Program-made: the position numbers and the translations under genes | Shown: positions 10,621 through 22,043 of the stretch, piece by piece | How positions within the stretch are numbered: position 1 is the first letter of the stretch | Layout: each line of letters starts with the position of its first letter | The notes under the pieces: generated by a model | What the model was told of the DNA's origin: nothing | Database searches by the model: none | What the model saw: only the letters and a program-made list of their open reading frames with translations | Assembly (NCBI GenBank): GCA_000697665.1 | Contig: KL197716.1 | Coordinates: 666,202 to 730,201 of the forward strand | From: Jaapia argillacea MUCL 33604 | Taxonomy: Eukaryota > Basidiomycota > Agaricomycetes > Jaapiales > Jaapiaceae | Direction: 5' to 3' | Length of the DNA: 64,000 bases

Positions 10621-11885
10621 CTACAAGCGACTCGCTTTCTCCACATTCAAAACTGGAGACCGTCCATCCTCCGCATTCTTCAACAAATCCCGCCTGAGCG
10701 TACCCATGTACCCAGTCTCCCTCATCCACCTCTCTAACGTATATCCATTCGGATGAACCTTCCTAATCCACTCCATATCCCTCTTCACGACATCATCCCT
10801 CCACATCCTCCACCACGACGAAAAATTCTGTCGGAAAGTCGTAGTACCCTCACCCATCTCATTCGCAACAGGCCGATCAACTCCTAACAAATTCCCAAAC
10901 CAATCGTCCAGGCTTTGGTTCACCACGACGGCTTTCTGATTCGTGACAGAGGTGAAAGTGGAGGCGAGTTGGGGCCAGCTGACCATTTCGGTTGCGATTT
11001 CGAGGTCCTTGGCAGAGGTTTCTTCGCGATGATCGAATGTGTATCGCGCCCACCAGCCCAGGTCGGCCAGAGCGATCATGGGGACGTGGCCATCCTGTAC
11101 GGGCGTTGCGAACACAAAGGTGCAGTCTGCTCTTCTATTCAACGGTCCGAACATAAACTGGTTTTTGATGATAATCAGCGATTTCAACATATATCCCGCA
11201 GAAATTTCGACTTACCACACGGAGCATCTCCATATACGGTCCAGTGGTGACGGCCGACCAAGACATATCGGTATCGCTCACAACGGAAGGTTGAGCCTTC
11301 ATCCATTCACCCACCCGTCCTTTGCCATTTGAATGATCGCACTCGTAATCCGGATTATACTTCCCCTTCTGCAGATCCCCAAATGACGGTGAGTGAGTGC
11401 CGTTACGCAAGGACTGGGGTAATGGGATAGAATTTACCTTTGTGACATAGTCCAGATTACTCCAAACATAATGCCTCACCGTCCCAACCTGCTTCGCCAA
11501 CTCAAAAATCCTCATCCCACAATAAATCTCTTTCTGTTCGCCGACGCTGAACCCATCTATGTTGACCCAAGCACCGTATACACCCTGGAGCGCATTGAAC
11601 ACGGAGGGGAAATCATAGAAGGAACCTAAATACCAAGTGTTACTCTATCATCGTTCCAATCTCAACAGCGGTAGCTGGACGTGACATACCTTGGACGACA
11701 TCCACTCCTTTCTCTTTCAACTCTTTCGCTCTCGCACTCTCGGTGTTCCGAGTCAAAGCACGAACCGCATAAGGCGAAGGCGTCCCATCTTCACCTGGTG
11801 CCAATAAAGCGGCTATCACAGCCAAACCTTGGGCACCAGTAGCACCGATGACAAGGATGAGTTTCTTTTCTGGTGTAGAAGACAT
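10621..11885 (-). CDS. NmrA-like NAD(P)-binding protein, copy 2
   Basis: Tandem paralogue of the 8180-9430 gene with the same exon plan. The start MSSTPEKKLILVIGATGAQG at 11885 has the GxxGxxG nucleotide-binding loop; later blocks include FNALQGVYGAWVNIDGF, HYVWSNLDYVTK, DMSWSAVTTGPYMEML, GHVPMIALADLGWWARYTFD and the end NVEKASRL with its stop at 10621-10623. Differences from copy 1 are mostly conservative (for example I/V and K/R), and the intron near 11380-11440 differs more than the exons, which is the pattern expected if both copies remain under selection. No frame disruption is seen. Function beyond NAD(P) binding is not known from sequence. Confidence 0.88.
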
Positions 11886-11937
11886 TTGGTTGAAAGTGTG
11901 CGTGCTGATGATCCTCCCCCTCCGTCAGTGGCTCACA

Positions 11938-11945
11938 TTTATACT
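11938..11945 (-). promoter_or_regulatory. TATA box of NmrA copy 2
   Basis: The minus strand reads agtataaa about 53-60 bases before the ATG at 11885, matching the position in copy 1. Confidence 0.6.
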
Positions 11946-12355
11946 GTTGTCCCTGGACCGTGGCTGATGACTCTGTGAATCTGTATCCACATCCACACCC
12001 TTCTGGCAAGGTGATTAGTCCAAGGATCGTAGCTCGGACATCGGGGATCGGGGAGCATGCCCGAAGCTCCCTCGATGGAGCGACCCATAGAACGAGGCTG
12101 GTGTATACTTACTCTGTTGCTTCAGTCATTTTCCAGACTTGATTCAGCCCTTCTTTCGGGGTAATAGATATCACACAGGTCACCCGCACCTTGCTTGTAT
12201 TTACTCTGACGTATCCACATCACTATCAGGATTCTTCTGAGCCAACGACAAGTCAAGTATATCTTGACTCGCCAACGCGACCGAACACGTCGAGAACCGG
12301 ACCGAATGGATTGCAGCAAACGTGTTCGACATGTTGGTTCGGACTCACAGCACGA

Positions 12356-14524
12356 TCAATAATCATCCTCTTCGTCGTCTATTTCATCATCAAACAAACA
12401 GGGGCCCTGATAGTAGGTCTGCAACGACTGGTCATCTCGAGATAATGCGACATCTCCCGTTGGCTCTTGAGGTGGAGGTGAGGCTGTGATGGTGGGGGCA
12501 GTTGGTTTGATTTGGAGGGGACGGCAATCAGGTGAAGGGTCTGCATTGCGAGGCTCGAGCGTTTCCGGGGAGACTGTTGGAACGAGTGGCGTCGGCGACT
12601 TCCTATCAGCGAGAAAGCCATCTCTTCGGCGAAAAGAGAATGAGAAACTTGTTTGACTATCCTCGTAACTGAGCGGTGCAAATTCCTGAGAGTATTGATA
12701 TTCTTGGCTTGTGGTGGAGTCTTGGTAAACGTTCACCGTAGATGGCTGATCAAGCCATTGGAGAGTAGCAGATGTTTCGGGAGTGTAATCAGATGGCCGC
12801 GCGCCTAGGTTTACGCTATTGCTGACGTTGGCATCTTCATGGGAAGGGAGCTTGTGACCATTCTCGACCAAATGTGAGACAAGGGGCTTCGTATCAGATT
12901 GGGGGAGGGTGGTATCAAGATTGAGGAGTCGACTGATTGTCGCCCAAGGATCTGGATCCTCGACCAGATTCAGCGTCAACATTTGGGGTTGATTATCTTC
13001 TGAGCCTGGCGGGCTTGCGTCATCGACGGCGAGTTTTGCAGTGTCGCTCGATAGAGGGTGTAGACGATTGACGGGGCCATGGTCGGCAGACAAGATCGAT
13101 GTAAGTGTCGGGGATGGACCAATCGAGTGAGGTGAAGAAAGGTCCGTAAGCGGCGTTGATTCAGTATTGAGAAATGTGTTATGCGTAGAAGAGACACCGC
13201 GAATCCCATCACATCTTGAGGCAGATGAACAGCAATAGGGTCCAGGAGAGCTAGCAATCGAGGCGCTGGAGAGTCGGGAGTCCTTGGATACTCGCGTGAT
13301 GTTTGTGGACGTTGAGAAGGGGGAACCAGGCTTTTCCATGGGATGGGCTGATGTAGAAGGGACATGTTGTTCTCGAGGAGGTGAAGTAGATTCAGAGCCG
13401 TCGTCGCCCTCCATAAGGACGTCTTCCGGAGTGAGCGTTGGACGAGTGCGTCGGATGCTCGAGAAGGATTCCGAGAATCCAGAGTCATCGAAAGTATCGT
13501 TGTTGCCGATGCTACTGCCATCGAACTCAATCGATTCAGAGTCATGATTTCCATCCGAATATGAGCCAGCCAGGTCTTGGATGAAGTCTTCGTTGGCATA
13601 ACGATGTTGAACATGAGCTTGGCGAAAGCGTTGTGACGAGATCGGATGGGATGATTGGGGGCGAGAGGCTTTGTGCGAGATTGGAGCTGGAGACATTCTT
13701 GGCGTCACTTTGTTTTGAGATGCTTTGGGGCGGGAAGGAGGTGCCATGGTCTCGTCAGATGATTTGGACCTTGATTTCAGGGGGCTGGATCCGTCGTCGT
13801 TAGTTTTAATCTGGGTCCGTTGAGTGCATACATCGACCAAAAACGGAGTACGAGAGCCTACCTTCTTTCGAACTCTGTCCGTTGGGGAAGAGGATGACCC
13901 CTTCCGCTTAGATGGCGCCTTGAGAAGCGGCACATCGTATCGAACGAGACCTGCAAAGTCTGGTATAGCTAAAAGTCGCTCCCGCTTCTCCCGGAAAGAC
14001 ATGGCTATCGAATGGATTAGACTGAGGAGATTCGTTTCCGGATAAAAGCCAGGAGCGACACGCACGATCGCTGTAATCCAAAACGGAGAGCACTTTGGAT
14101 GACCGAGTCCCAATCCCTTTCACGCTTGAGCTGGACGACGCATGAGAACCACTAGTCGAGGGAATGCTTCGCGAGTGAACTGATGATCGAGGAGTACTCG
14201 GAGCCTCGATATATGCGTGGATATGTGCCTTGTCATTGATGTCGGCCGTCATATTGGATGACATATTGAGCTTAGCGTGAGCTAAGGCGATCTCTGACCG
14301 CCCTCCTGAGGGTGAATTAACCGGTAATCGTGATGCACTCAGACCATTTGCAAGGATGTTCAAACGTTGCTTTCCAAAGTGCCACTTTTGAGCTCGACCT
14401 GTAGTATCCTTCAAGCGAGCTCGTGCAGCGTTCCTACCATGTGTATCATGAAAATCAATTGGAAGATGCAAGTGACTTGGGGAATAGTAAACCTGCTTCC
14501 ACCCATGTAATTTGCGCCCACCAT
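12356..14524 (-). CDS. Hypothetical disordered protein with acidic C terminus
   Basis: I do not recognise a family. The best model has three exons. ATG at 14524 starts MVGANYMGGSR, which splices (AG/gtttac to ggtag/G) to NAARARLKDTTGRAQKW and continues through IEAPSTPRSSVHSRS to LSVLDYSDR. An intron near 14020-14060 then leads into the long last exon, which contains MSFREKRERLLAIPDFAGL and RKKVGSRTPFLVD. The product is about 690 residues, rich in Ser, Pro, Thr and Asp, without membrane segments, and ends DDEIDDEEDDY. It has basic clusters (SKRKGSSSS, KSRSKSS) that could be nuclear localisation signals. Its 3' end has been duplicated next to NmrA copy 1. Function unknown; a nuclear scaffold or regulator is only a guess. 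Confidence 0.65.
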
Positions 14525-15170
14525 AGCAAATTGCTTAGATACTTGGTGGCAGAGCAAGCCGGACAAGAGCGGATAAGTTGTAGATGGCCAGTAGGTGTCA
14601 AGATTGGTGAATGTGGAGGTTAAGAAGTCGTAAAAGCAAGGTAAAGTCTTGATATGACATGTACAACGGGGAAGACTTTGTATTGGCAAGCCAGAGCCCA
14701 GCAACTGCTCGGAGCCGCCGGAGCGGGCTCCGAGTTGTGACATGCTGTGACGGCTGCGTTTCTCCATGACGACGACTTCAAAAGTTGCCCTCAGGTTATA
14801 CATGGGTATATCTCTGCGAGGTTGCTCGAGCTCACTGCGTATCTTGTTCGGCCTACACTCTAGATCACCACCCGTCTTCGTACCAGCCTGCATGTTGCTT
14901 TCTTTATACACACTGCAGCGTGACCGAAATTCTTGCGCTTCGATTCCAAGTCTATTCCCAGGTTTCCATTGAAAATGTCGTACATGATGTCCTTGCCCAT
15001 GTCTTCGAGCCCATTCCTCGTCTTTCGATCTCACGAGCATGCCTTTCCGAATGAATAACGAGGAACGAGGAAGGCTATCTGTGCTCTCATGGACCCCGTG
15101 AACGAAGCTAGAGAAGAATAAAGGGTGCTGGAAGGAGCTCCTTTCATTTTCCTCGCTTCCCTGTGTTGAG
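14525..15170. other. Intergenic between divergent genes
   Basis: Shared upstream region of the minus-strand hypothetical gene and lipase 1. Short stretches (for example near 14929 and the final 50 bases) recur upstream of lipase 2, so the lipase promoter was duplicated with its gene. No other gene is supported. Confidence 0.45.
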
Positions 15171-17594
15171 ATGGCTATCTCTCTTTGCTTCGTGGCAGCT
15201 CTCGCTTTGGCCACCTTCGGCTCCACCTATGCGTCACCGTTTGAATCTCTTTCATCCTCCCTGCAAGTATCATTGGCATCGGGAATATTCCGTGGAATAT
15301 CGAATGAAAATGGGACCGAGTCATGGCTTGGTATACCATTTGCTCAGCCTCCTATTGGAAATCTCCGTTTCAAGGCGCCTGTTGCTATCGTCGAACCTGC
15401 AGCAGGTGTTCAAAATGCATCTACATTCGGGTATGCGTGTCCTCAGGCTCCTTCGACCAGCCTGGGCGCGCCTATGAATGAAGATTGCTTGACGCTGAAT
15501 GTGAGCACCCACGATTGACACTAAGCCTACAATTGTCCTGAAGGGTCCACAAGGTATGGCGCCCAGCCAATACCGACCCGAACCAAAAACTTCCCGTTCT
15601 AGTATGGTACTATGTCAGTGGACCTTTATCCTCTCTCTTTCAAACTTGTAGCGCTCAACCTTTATTAGGGCGGAGGTTTCATGTATGGGTAATCATTTCC
15701 GCCGTCCTTTCAATATCGTCGAGACACGAGTTAATGGTCGCTTAGGGCTGCCTCGAACCCAGAATGGGATCCGACTCGTACGTTCGGTTTTAACCCCTAC
15801 ATCGCGAGCTCTCGTGACCTCATACACTTATTAGTCATCATCCAGCGGAGTGTGGCTATCGGGAAGCCAATCATTTTTGTATCGGCGTCAGTGAGAGAGT
15901 TTTCCCCCAGATAGATATGTTGAGATCGGTTTGTTTCATCTAGAAACTATCGGTTAAATACCTTCGGTTTTGTGAGCGACCTCATCATCTCTATCATGCA
16001 CTAAATGAATTGCCTAAGTTCAGCTCGCGAGCGCGGATGTACCCCCTGAAGATCTAAATGCGGGGTTTTGGGATGTCCGTGCATCCTTATCCTTCGTACA
16101 AGACAACATCGCCAACTTTGGGGGTGACCCAGAGAAGGTAAATTTTTCGTGACAGTCCTGCCGTTTAGCTCCTGATGCCACCCTTCCTTACCCAGGTTAC
16201 TGTGTGGGGCTGGGTAAGATTTGAGATGCTGTTAAGTAGTCCTGACTGAATAATGAACTTCCTTCCAGTCTGCTGGAGGTGGTGCTGTCGAATCACTTTA
16301 TTTGTACCCCGCCAACAGAAGCCTCTTCCGTGCTGGTATCTGGGACTCTAGTACGGGGCCCTAGTGAGTAATTATTCGCTTTTCTCATGTCGTCAGAGTG
16401 ATTAGATCCCCCGCGGCTTGCAGCAAGAGTTCTCCCTATGCATTCCAATATGACGAGCCCGGAAAGCCCTATTCCAGCATCTTGGCTGCTACTGGTTGCG
16501 CTCCAGGACCTTCTTCATTCTCGTGCCTCCAGCAAGCTCCATACGAAGTGGGTCAAACGCGACCTCCCGATGTCAATTTGCTGATACTGTTGCTCCAGAC
16601 TCTCTTGAATATCACTAATGTTATGACTGCTGCGACGCTGAATGGTCAGCTATGGCAACCTGCAGTCGGGCCTCCAGGCAGCTTCATCCCGGTTCGCGCT
16701 TCTGAGGTTGTCGCCAGCGGGGATTACTTGCACCTGCCACTTATTGCTGGAACCAACGTACGTTGATCGCCCAGTGTTACTTCCCATAATATGCGAGGCA
16801 ACTTACCATCTGCCTTCATCACAGTTAAACGAGGGGACCCTCTTCAGCACAGCCGTTCTAGGGCTCAACCTCTCAGGCACGGCGGAAACAACAGCTTTCA
16901 CCACTTTCATCGGAAACTTGATTCTTGACAACTGCACGCTTTCGCCCGACGTTATTGATGAAATTGAGTTCCTCTACCCTGCGAACGATTCTACAGCAGG
17001 AGGACCGTGGCACACCGGCGACTCATTGTTTGACAGGGCAGAGTCGTGGTACACGGATAACATGTTCTTATCTCCAAGAAGACGATTCTTCCAAAGCGCT
17101 GCCGCGTACCAACCATTGTTTGGATATTTCTTTAGGGAGTTCATCCCAGGGAATAACGCCACGCTAGGAGGTACGACCCCACGTTCCGCTAGCTTTTTGA
17201 ATCTAATCTACTCATTCTAGTTTACCACGGGTCTGAGCTCCCTTTGATCTTTGGTTCCGTACCGAATACTGTCGAAGATGAACTTGCTACCATGATGACC
17301 GACTTTTACATAAATTTTGTCAACGATCTTGCACCAGGAGGTGAGCTCCTAGCATTGATGTTCGTCGCCACGAATAATGGTTAATTGTATTCTATAGCTC
17401 CTTGGCCTCAGTACACTCCGAAGATTCAGAATGTCCTCCAGCTCCTCAGGAATAATGTGACGGCGATTCCGGATGGTAAGTGACATTGCTAATTGGTGGT
17501 AGAAGCGGTTTCGTATGACATGGCCCCAGACTTCAACTTGTTTAAATCCGACTTCGCGAATTCCCCAGAGGTTCTGAACGAGTTCGAAAAATGA
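15171..17594 (+). CDS. Type-B carboxylesterase/lipase (carotenoid ester lipase-like), copy 1
   Basis: Secreted alpha/beta-hydrolase of the Candida rugosa lipase/carboxylesterase B family, hydrolysing lipid or carotenoid esters. The start [21 protein letters not shown] is a signal peptide; then come [28 protein letters not shown], the oxyanion loop [36 protein letters not shown] and [17 protein letters not shown]. The nucleophile elbow is split by an intron and reads GWSAGGGA, where the second copy has the usual GQSAG. The catalytic His is in [12 protein letters not shown]. The coding part ends ...[11 protein letters not shown] with its stop at 17592-17594. There are about twelve short introns, including one that completes the GPY codon at 16363-16423. 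The frame appears open throughout. It is the upstream member of a tandem pair. Confidence 0.88.
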
Positions 17595-18319
17595 TCACTC
17601 TGGAGTGGGATGGTATGCTGTCTTGGACAACTCCGAGGTGATGGTGACGTCCTTCGTGGCGGACATCGTATGTACTGGGCCCAGGAATAAGTGCATGGTT
17701 TCTTGCAACGTTTTTATCCCCCAGTTTTCTTCGTTTCTGTTGATCAGGCGTGTGGCCGCACAGCCAGAAATGCAGGTCCCAGATGTGTTAGATTCTGAGG
17801 CATGTCGTAGTCGGAGTAGTACGCATCGGCCTCGGCCGACATCGCACGAGCTCCCACGCAACACTTGCCTTCGAACCTCCCACCAGTGCAATCACCACCG
17901 CTCTAACGCAACTCACATTTGTCCACTCCGGTCGCAGCACATTGATACAACACTGACTGGCTGTTCTCTGGAGGTGATTCACTCGCCTTCAAAAATGGTC
18001 AATCGCCAGCTTTATTCCCGCCCGCCTGTTACTCGCCCGGATTGTTGCTTTCGCGATAATCTTCTTACATAGGCCAGGCCGAAATTCTTGCGCTCGGGCG
18101 TTCAAATGTCGTACATATCGTACACTAAGGCCTCACCTTCCAGTGCTCGGACCGCGTCCTTCGCTCTGATCTCACGATCGAGATTTTGAATGGGATACAG
18201 GCATTAGGAACGACTCTGATTAGGCGCTATAAATGCTCGTATTGACCTTGTGACGGATAATGGGAAGAATAAAGGATGCTGAGTGGAGATCTAGTTTATT
18301 CTCCACCTTTCTTGCTAGG
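17595..18319. other. Intergenic between the two lipase genes
   Basis: Contains the 3' flank of lipase 1 and the promoter of lipase 2. No gene is supported; the longest open frame (about 17605-18072) has no recognisable features and lies in the 3' flank. Confidence 0.45.
18227..18234 (+). promoter_or_regulatory. TATA box of lipase 2
   Basis: ctataaat lies about 86-93 bases before the ATG at 18320, a typical fungal spacing. Confidence 0.55.
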
Positions 18320-20750
18320 ATGGCTATCTCTATCCGGCTGGCATTGGCACTCGCCTTAGCCACGCTAGGCACCACATACGCGTCGCCTTTGGAGTCTCGT
18401 TCCTCCTCACTCGAAGTATCCCTCACATCGGGCGTGTTTAGCGGATTCTCCACCGAAAACGGGACTGAGGGATGGCTTGGAATACCATTTGCTCAGCCTC
18501 CGATTGGGAGTCTACGGTTCAAGGCGCCCGTTGCAATCGTCGAACCGGCTTCTGGTGTTCAAAATGCGTCCAAATTCGGGAACGCTTGCCCACAGGCACC
18601 TTCAACGAGTCTCGGCGCCCCCATGAGTGAAGACTGCTTGTACTTGAACGTAAGGGCTTGATGATATTTGGGTGCTTTTTGTTCTAAGATAAAGCATAGG
18701 TATGGAGGCCTGCCAATACCGACCCAACTGCGAAACTTCCGGTCCTGGTTTGGTATTATGTGGGTTCTGTTTCGATGAATCCCCTCCCATCATCGCTCAT
18801 CAATTTTGCAGGGCGGTGGATTCATGTCAGGGTAACAATCCCACATAAATCTCCGATATCTTCTTGGAATTAACGTGATTGTGGGTAGGGCTGCGTCAAG
18901 TCCATCCTTCGATCCCACTCGTACGTTTTTCGTATATCCCATGTGTAGGGAAAGTAGAGTAACCTTGCACATCTGTCAGGAATCATACAACGCAGCGTGG
19001 CAGATGGAAAACCAATCATATTCGTCTCGGCGTTAGTGTTAGCTTTGTTCACAATACATAAGCACTAATCATGATATGGTTACCCAGCAATTATCGAGTT
19101 AATACCTTTGGCTTCGTGAGTGTTCGAACCCTCCTCGTCAATCCCACAGGGAACTGAGGTTTGTTTAGCTCGCGAGTGCGTCTGTCCCACCCGAAGATCT
19201 GAATGCAGGCTTCTGGGATCTTCGCGCATCCCTGTCGTTTGTACAAGACAACGTCGCCAGTTTTGGAGGCGACCCAGAAAAGGTGAGGTCTTCAGCACTG
19301 CGTTCTGAAATTTTGATATATCTCCTGAACTTACATCTATCCATTCAGGTTACGGTTTGGGGTCAGGTAAGCACTATGTATAGTCCTGAATGGATGCAAT
19401 CACTTAAACCTTCCCCGGCCAGTCTGCCGGAGCAGGCGCCGTAGAATCTCTTTTCTTATACCCCGCCAATCGAACCCTCTTCCGTGCCGGCATCTGGGAC
19501 TCCGCTACGGGGCCATAGTGAGTATATTGTCGCCCTCCTTTGGCGGTAGGCTGAATGACTTCGAATGTTACAGCAAGAGCTCCCCTTATGCGTTCCAATA
19601 CGATGAGCCTGGAAAGCCCTATGCCCGCTTATTGGCTGCCACCGGGTGCGCACCGGGACCTTCGTCCTTTACTTGTCTCCAACAAGTTCCCTACGAGGTG
19701 GGTAGAGGCAACCTAGCTATAAACCATTTTCTGACAATGTCATACCAGACACTCTTGAATCTGACAAATACTATGTCGGCTGCGACACTCAACAGTCAAC
19801 TATGGCAGCCCGCCGTTGGGCCTCCGGGCAGTTTCATTCCACTTCGTGCATCTGAGGTAGTGGCTAGCGGAAATTATTTGCATTTACCAATCATTGCTGG
19901 CACTAATGTGAGTTGAACACCGTTCATGATCGTCGCTGTTTGAGAGGACTTAGCGAGTTCCTTCCACTATAGCTGAATGAGGGTACCATCTTCAGTACAT
20001 CTCTTCTTGGTCGTAATCTCTCAGGGGCGGCAGAAACGACGGCCTTCAACACGTACATCGGCAACCTGATCCTGGATAACCGGACTCTCACTCCGGACGT
20101 CCTTGGCGAGATTGATGTGCTCTACCCGGCGAACGATAGCACTGCAGGAGGACCATGGCACACGGGCGACTCACTATTCGACAGGGCAGAATGGTGGTAC
20201 ACAGATAATATGTTCTTATCCCCGAGAAGACGGTTCTTTGAGAGCGCAGCCGCATACCAACCGTTATATGGATATTTCTTCAGGGAGTTTATCCCTGGCA
20301 ATAACGTAACCCTTGGTGGTGGGTCCTTCATCTTTCTACACCCTCGTCTTCTCTTATGGAGCCATCATCTCAGTCTATCATGCATCGGAACTCCCTTTGC
20401 TTTTTGGACCTGTCCCGAATCCTATTGAGGACGACTTCGCAAATATCATGTTAGACTTTTACATTAATTTCATCAACGACCTGACACCTGGTGGTGAGCC
20501 TCCTTCCCTCGTTGTCTATGCTATGGCAGACCACTCACTGTGCCCCCCATAGACCCTTGGCCTCAGTACACTGCCACCAACCAGACTATCCTCCAACTAC
20601 TGAGAGATAATGTAACGGCAATTCCAGACGGTACGTACCACCATCCTGTCAATATCGAAGGGATTTCTTATTAATTCCCCGTCAGACTTCAACTTGATAA
20701 AGACCACCTTTGCCAACTCGCTGGAGGTCTTGAATGAGTTTGAAAAGTGA
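18320..20750 (+). CDS. Type-B carboxylesterase/lipase (carotenoid ester lipase-like), copy 2
   Basis: Tandem paralogue of lipase 1 with the same exon plan. The signal peptide MAISIRLALALALATLGTTYA is followed by [55 protein letters not shown] and VTVWGQSAGAGAVES, the normal GQSAG nucleophile elbow. Then come [51 protein letters not shown] and the catalytic-His exon YHASELPLLFGPVPNPIEDD. It ends LEVLNEFEK with its stop at 20748-20750. The length of about 540 residues fits the family. Signal peptide and N-glycosylation sequons (NGT, NVT) indicate secretion. No disruption seen. Confidence 0.88.
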
Positions 20751-22043
20751 TCTCGCCTTGAGTTTGGGCAAGACTGTACATAACCCATGAGAGATCCATA
20801 TATGATATTCTGCGCCCATATTGTTGTAGAGTTGGTTCTTGAGGTCTCCCGTTGATAATCTGAGCTCGGCAATTAACACGCTCTAGCCAGACGACGATTG
20901 GAGCGAAATCGCAACAACAGTCGGTCACACCGCCCCCTGTAAGTAGTGGGTACAATCGTAACACATTCTGTCCAAGTAAATGCGGGCCACCGTAACCAAA
21001 CATGCCCAAATAATCAATTCCTAGCGGCTCTGGTCTATGCACCCATTCCTCTCAACCAACACCAACAGCATTCCCTCCTCACTGTCTGTAATCTCAGTGG
21101 CGCTCTCTCGGACTCGTTTTCTACGCTTGTACTCGAAGGGAACTGACATTACCAGTTGTTTCCTTGGCGACCGAAAAAACAGACATTTGGGCCAAGATCC
21201 GAAGATTCTCGACGGCGAATGGAACTCACTTACCCTACGCCGTATCCAGTTTATCTTGCGAGACTTTTATCAAACGGCGCACCAGTGGTCAGAAGTTACG
21301 GTCGTGGATGCACCCACGTCTCCACCTGTCGTAAATGGACTGCCTTTTCGGCGCCCATGACTGGGTTTCGATGTGCGTATCAGAGTGGTCAGAAGACGTC
21401 CTAGTTTTACAATTGTATCACAGAGCCGAGCAATACTACTGGCCTCAGTGTTGGTGCTCTATAGCTGAATCCTCGTTAGCACACGACTCAAATTCCGGTC
21501 ACTCACCGAGTCACCAGGAAGGCTCTTGCCCGCCAACCCCGTTCACGAAACCAGTTGAAAAAACTGAGGCGGGCTCTCCTCGAAGCCCAGATTGGTCATT
21601 CTTGTATGGTCCGACGGGATCAGAAGTTTCCTAGGTGCAAGATGGGTTCTTATATGGCTCAATGCCAGTTGGCCTGACCGACCCTGCTTTGTACAAGCCT
21701 GGATTGTTGGCGGTTAGCGTTCTTCGTTCGCCGTTGACGCGCTTCACCCAGGAAGGCCTCTTGGTTCCCTCTGCGAAACCCATAGTCCGGCTATCGTTGG
21801 TGCAAATGAAACGGCCTTCTTTGGGCGTTGTGGTGGAAAGCCGGTGATGTCGGCTTCAGGCTGTATTTATCTCACGCAGCGCAAGGTCGGTTGATGTCAA
21901 GGGCCGCCCAGCAGCTATTTTGTGTAAGTATCGCTTCCAGGAAGTAGCCGATGTATCGGGATGCTGATGTATAGATAAAGCAAGTTGGACTCTACCAGGA
22001 ATGATCCAGACAATCATCATCTTTTCTCCTTCGGCTGCGTGTC
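20751..22043. other. Intergenic: lipase 2 terminator region and duplicated MFS upstream flank
   Basis: From about 20940 to 22043 this is the 5' flank of MFS copy A and is recognisable, in reverse orientation, at 32820-33750 and 35770-36545. Conserved words include the segment around 21655-21740 and the block around 21150-21260. No conserved reading frame runs across the three copies, so I regard it as non-coding. Confidence 0.6.
21970..21979 (+). promoter_or_regulatory. TATA-like box of MFS copy A
   Basis: tatagataaa lies about 65-75 bases before the ATG at 22044, aligned with TTATAAT-type boxes upstream of copies B and C; it is a weaker match in this copy. Confidence 0.4.

Larger units (their letters stand above)
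10440..12720. repeat. Tandem segmental duplication, NmrA unit 2
   Basis: Partner of 7990-10216. This unit abuts the full hypothetical gene, so it is the likely original arrangement and unit 1 the copy that kept only a gene end. Confidence 0.8.

Noticed and set aside
14525-15226. Minus-strand long open frame reaching across the lipase 1 start
   Set aside because: Only its last dozen codons (MVGANYMGGSR) fit a gene, as the first exon of the 12356-14524 model; the rest overlaps the lipase signal-peptide exon and has no features.
21000-22000. Possible gene in the conserved MFS upstream flank
   Set aside because: Similar in three copies, but indels between copies do not keep any frame, so conservation is due to recent duplication.
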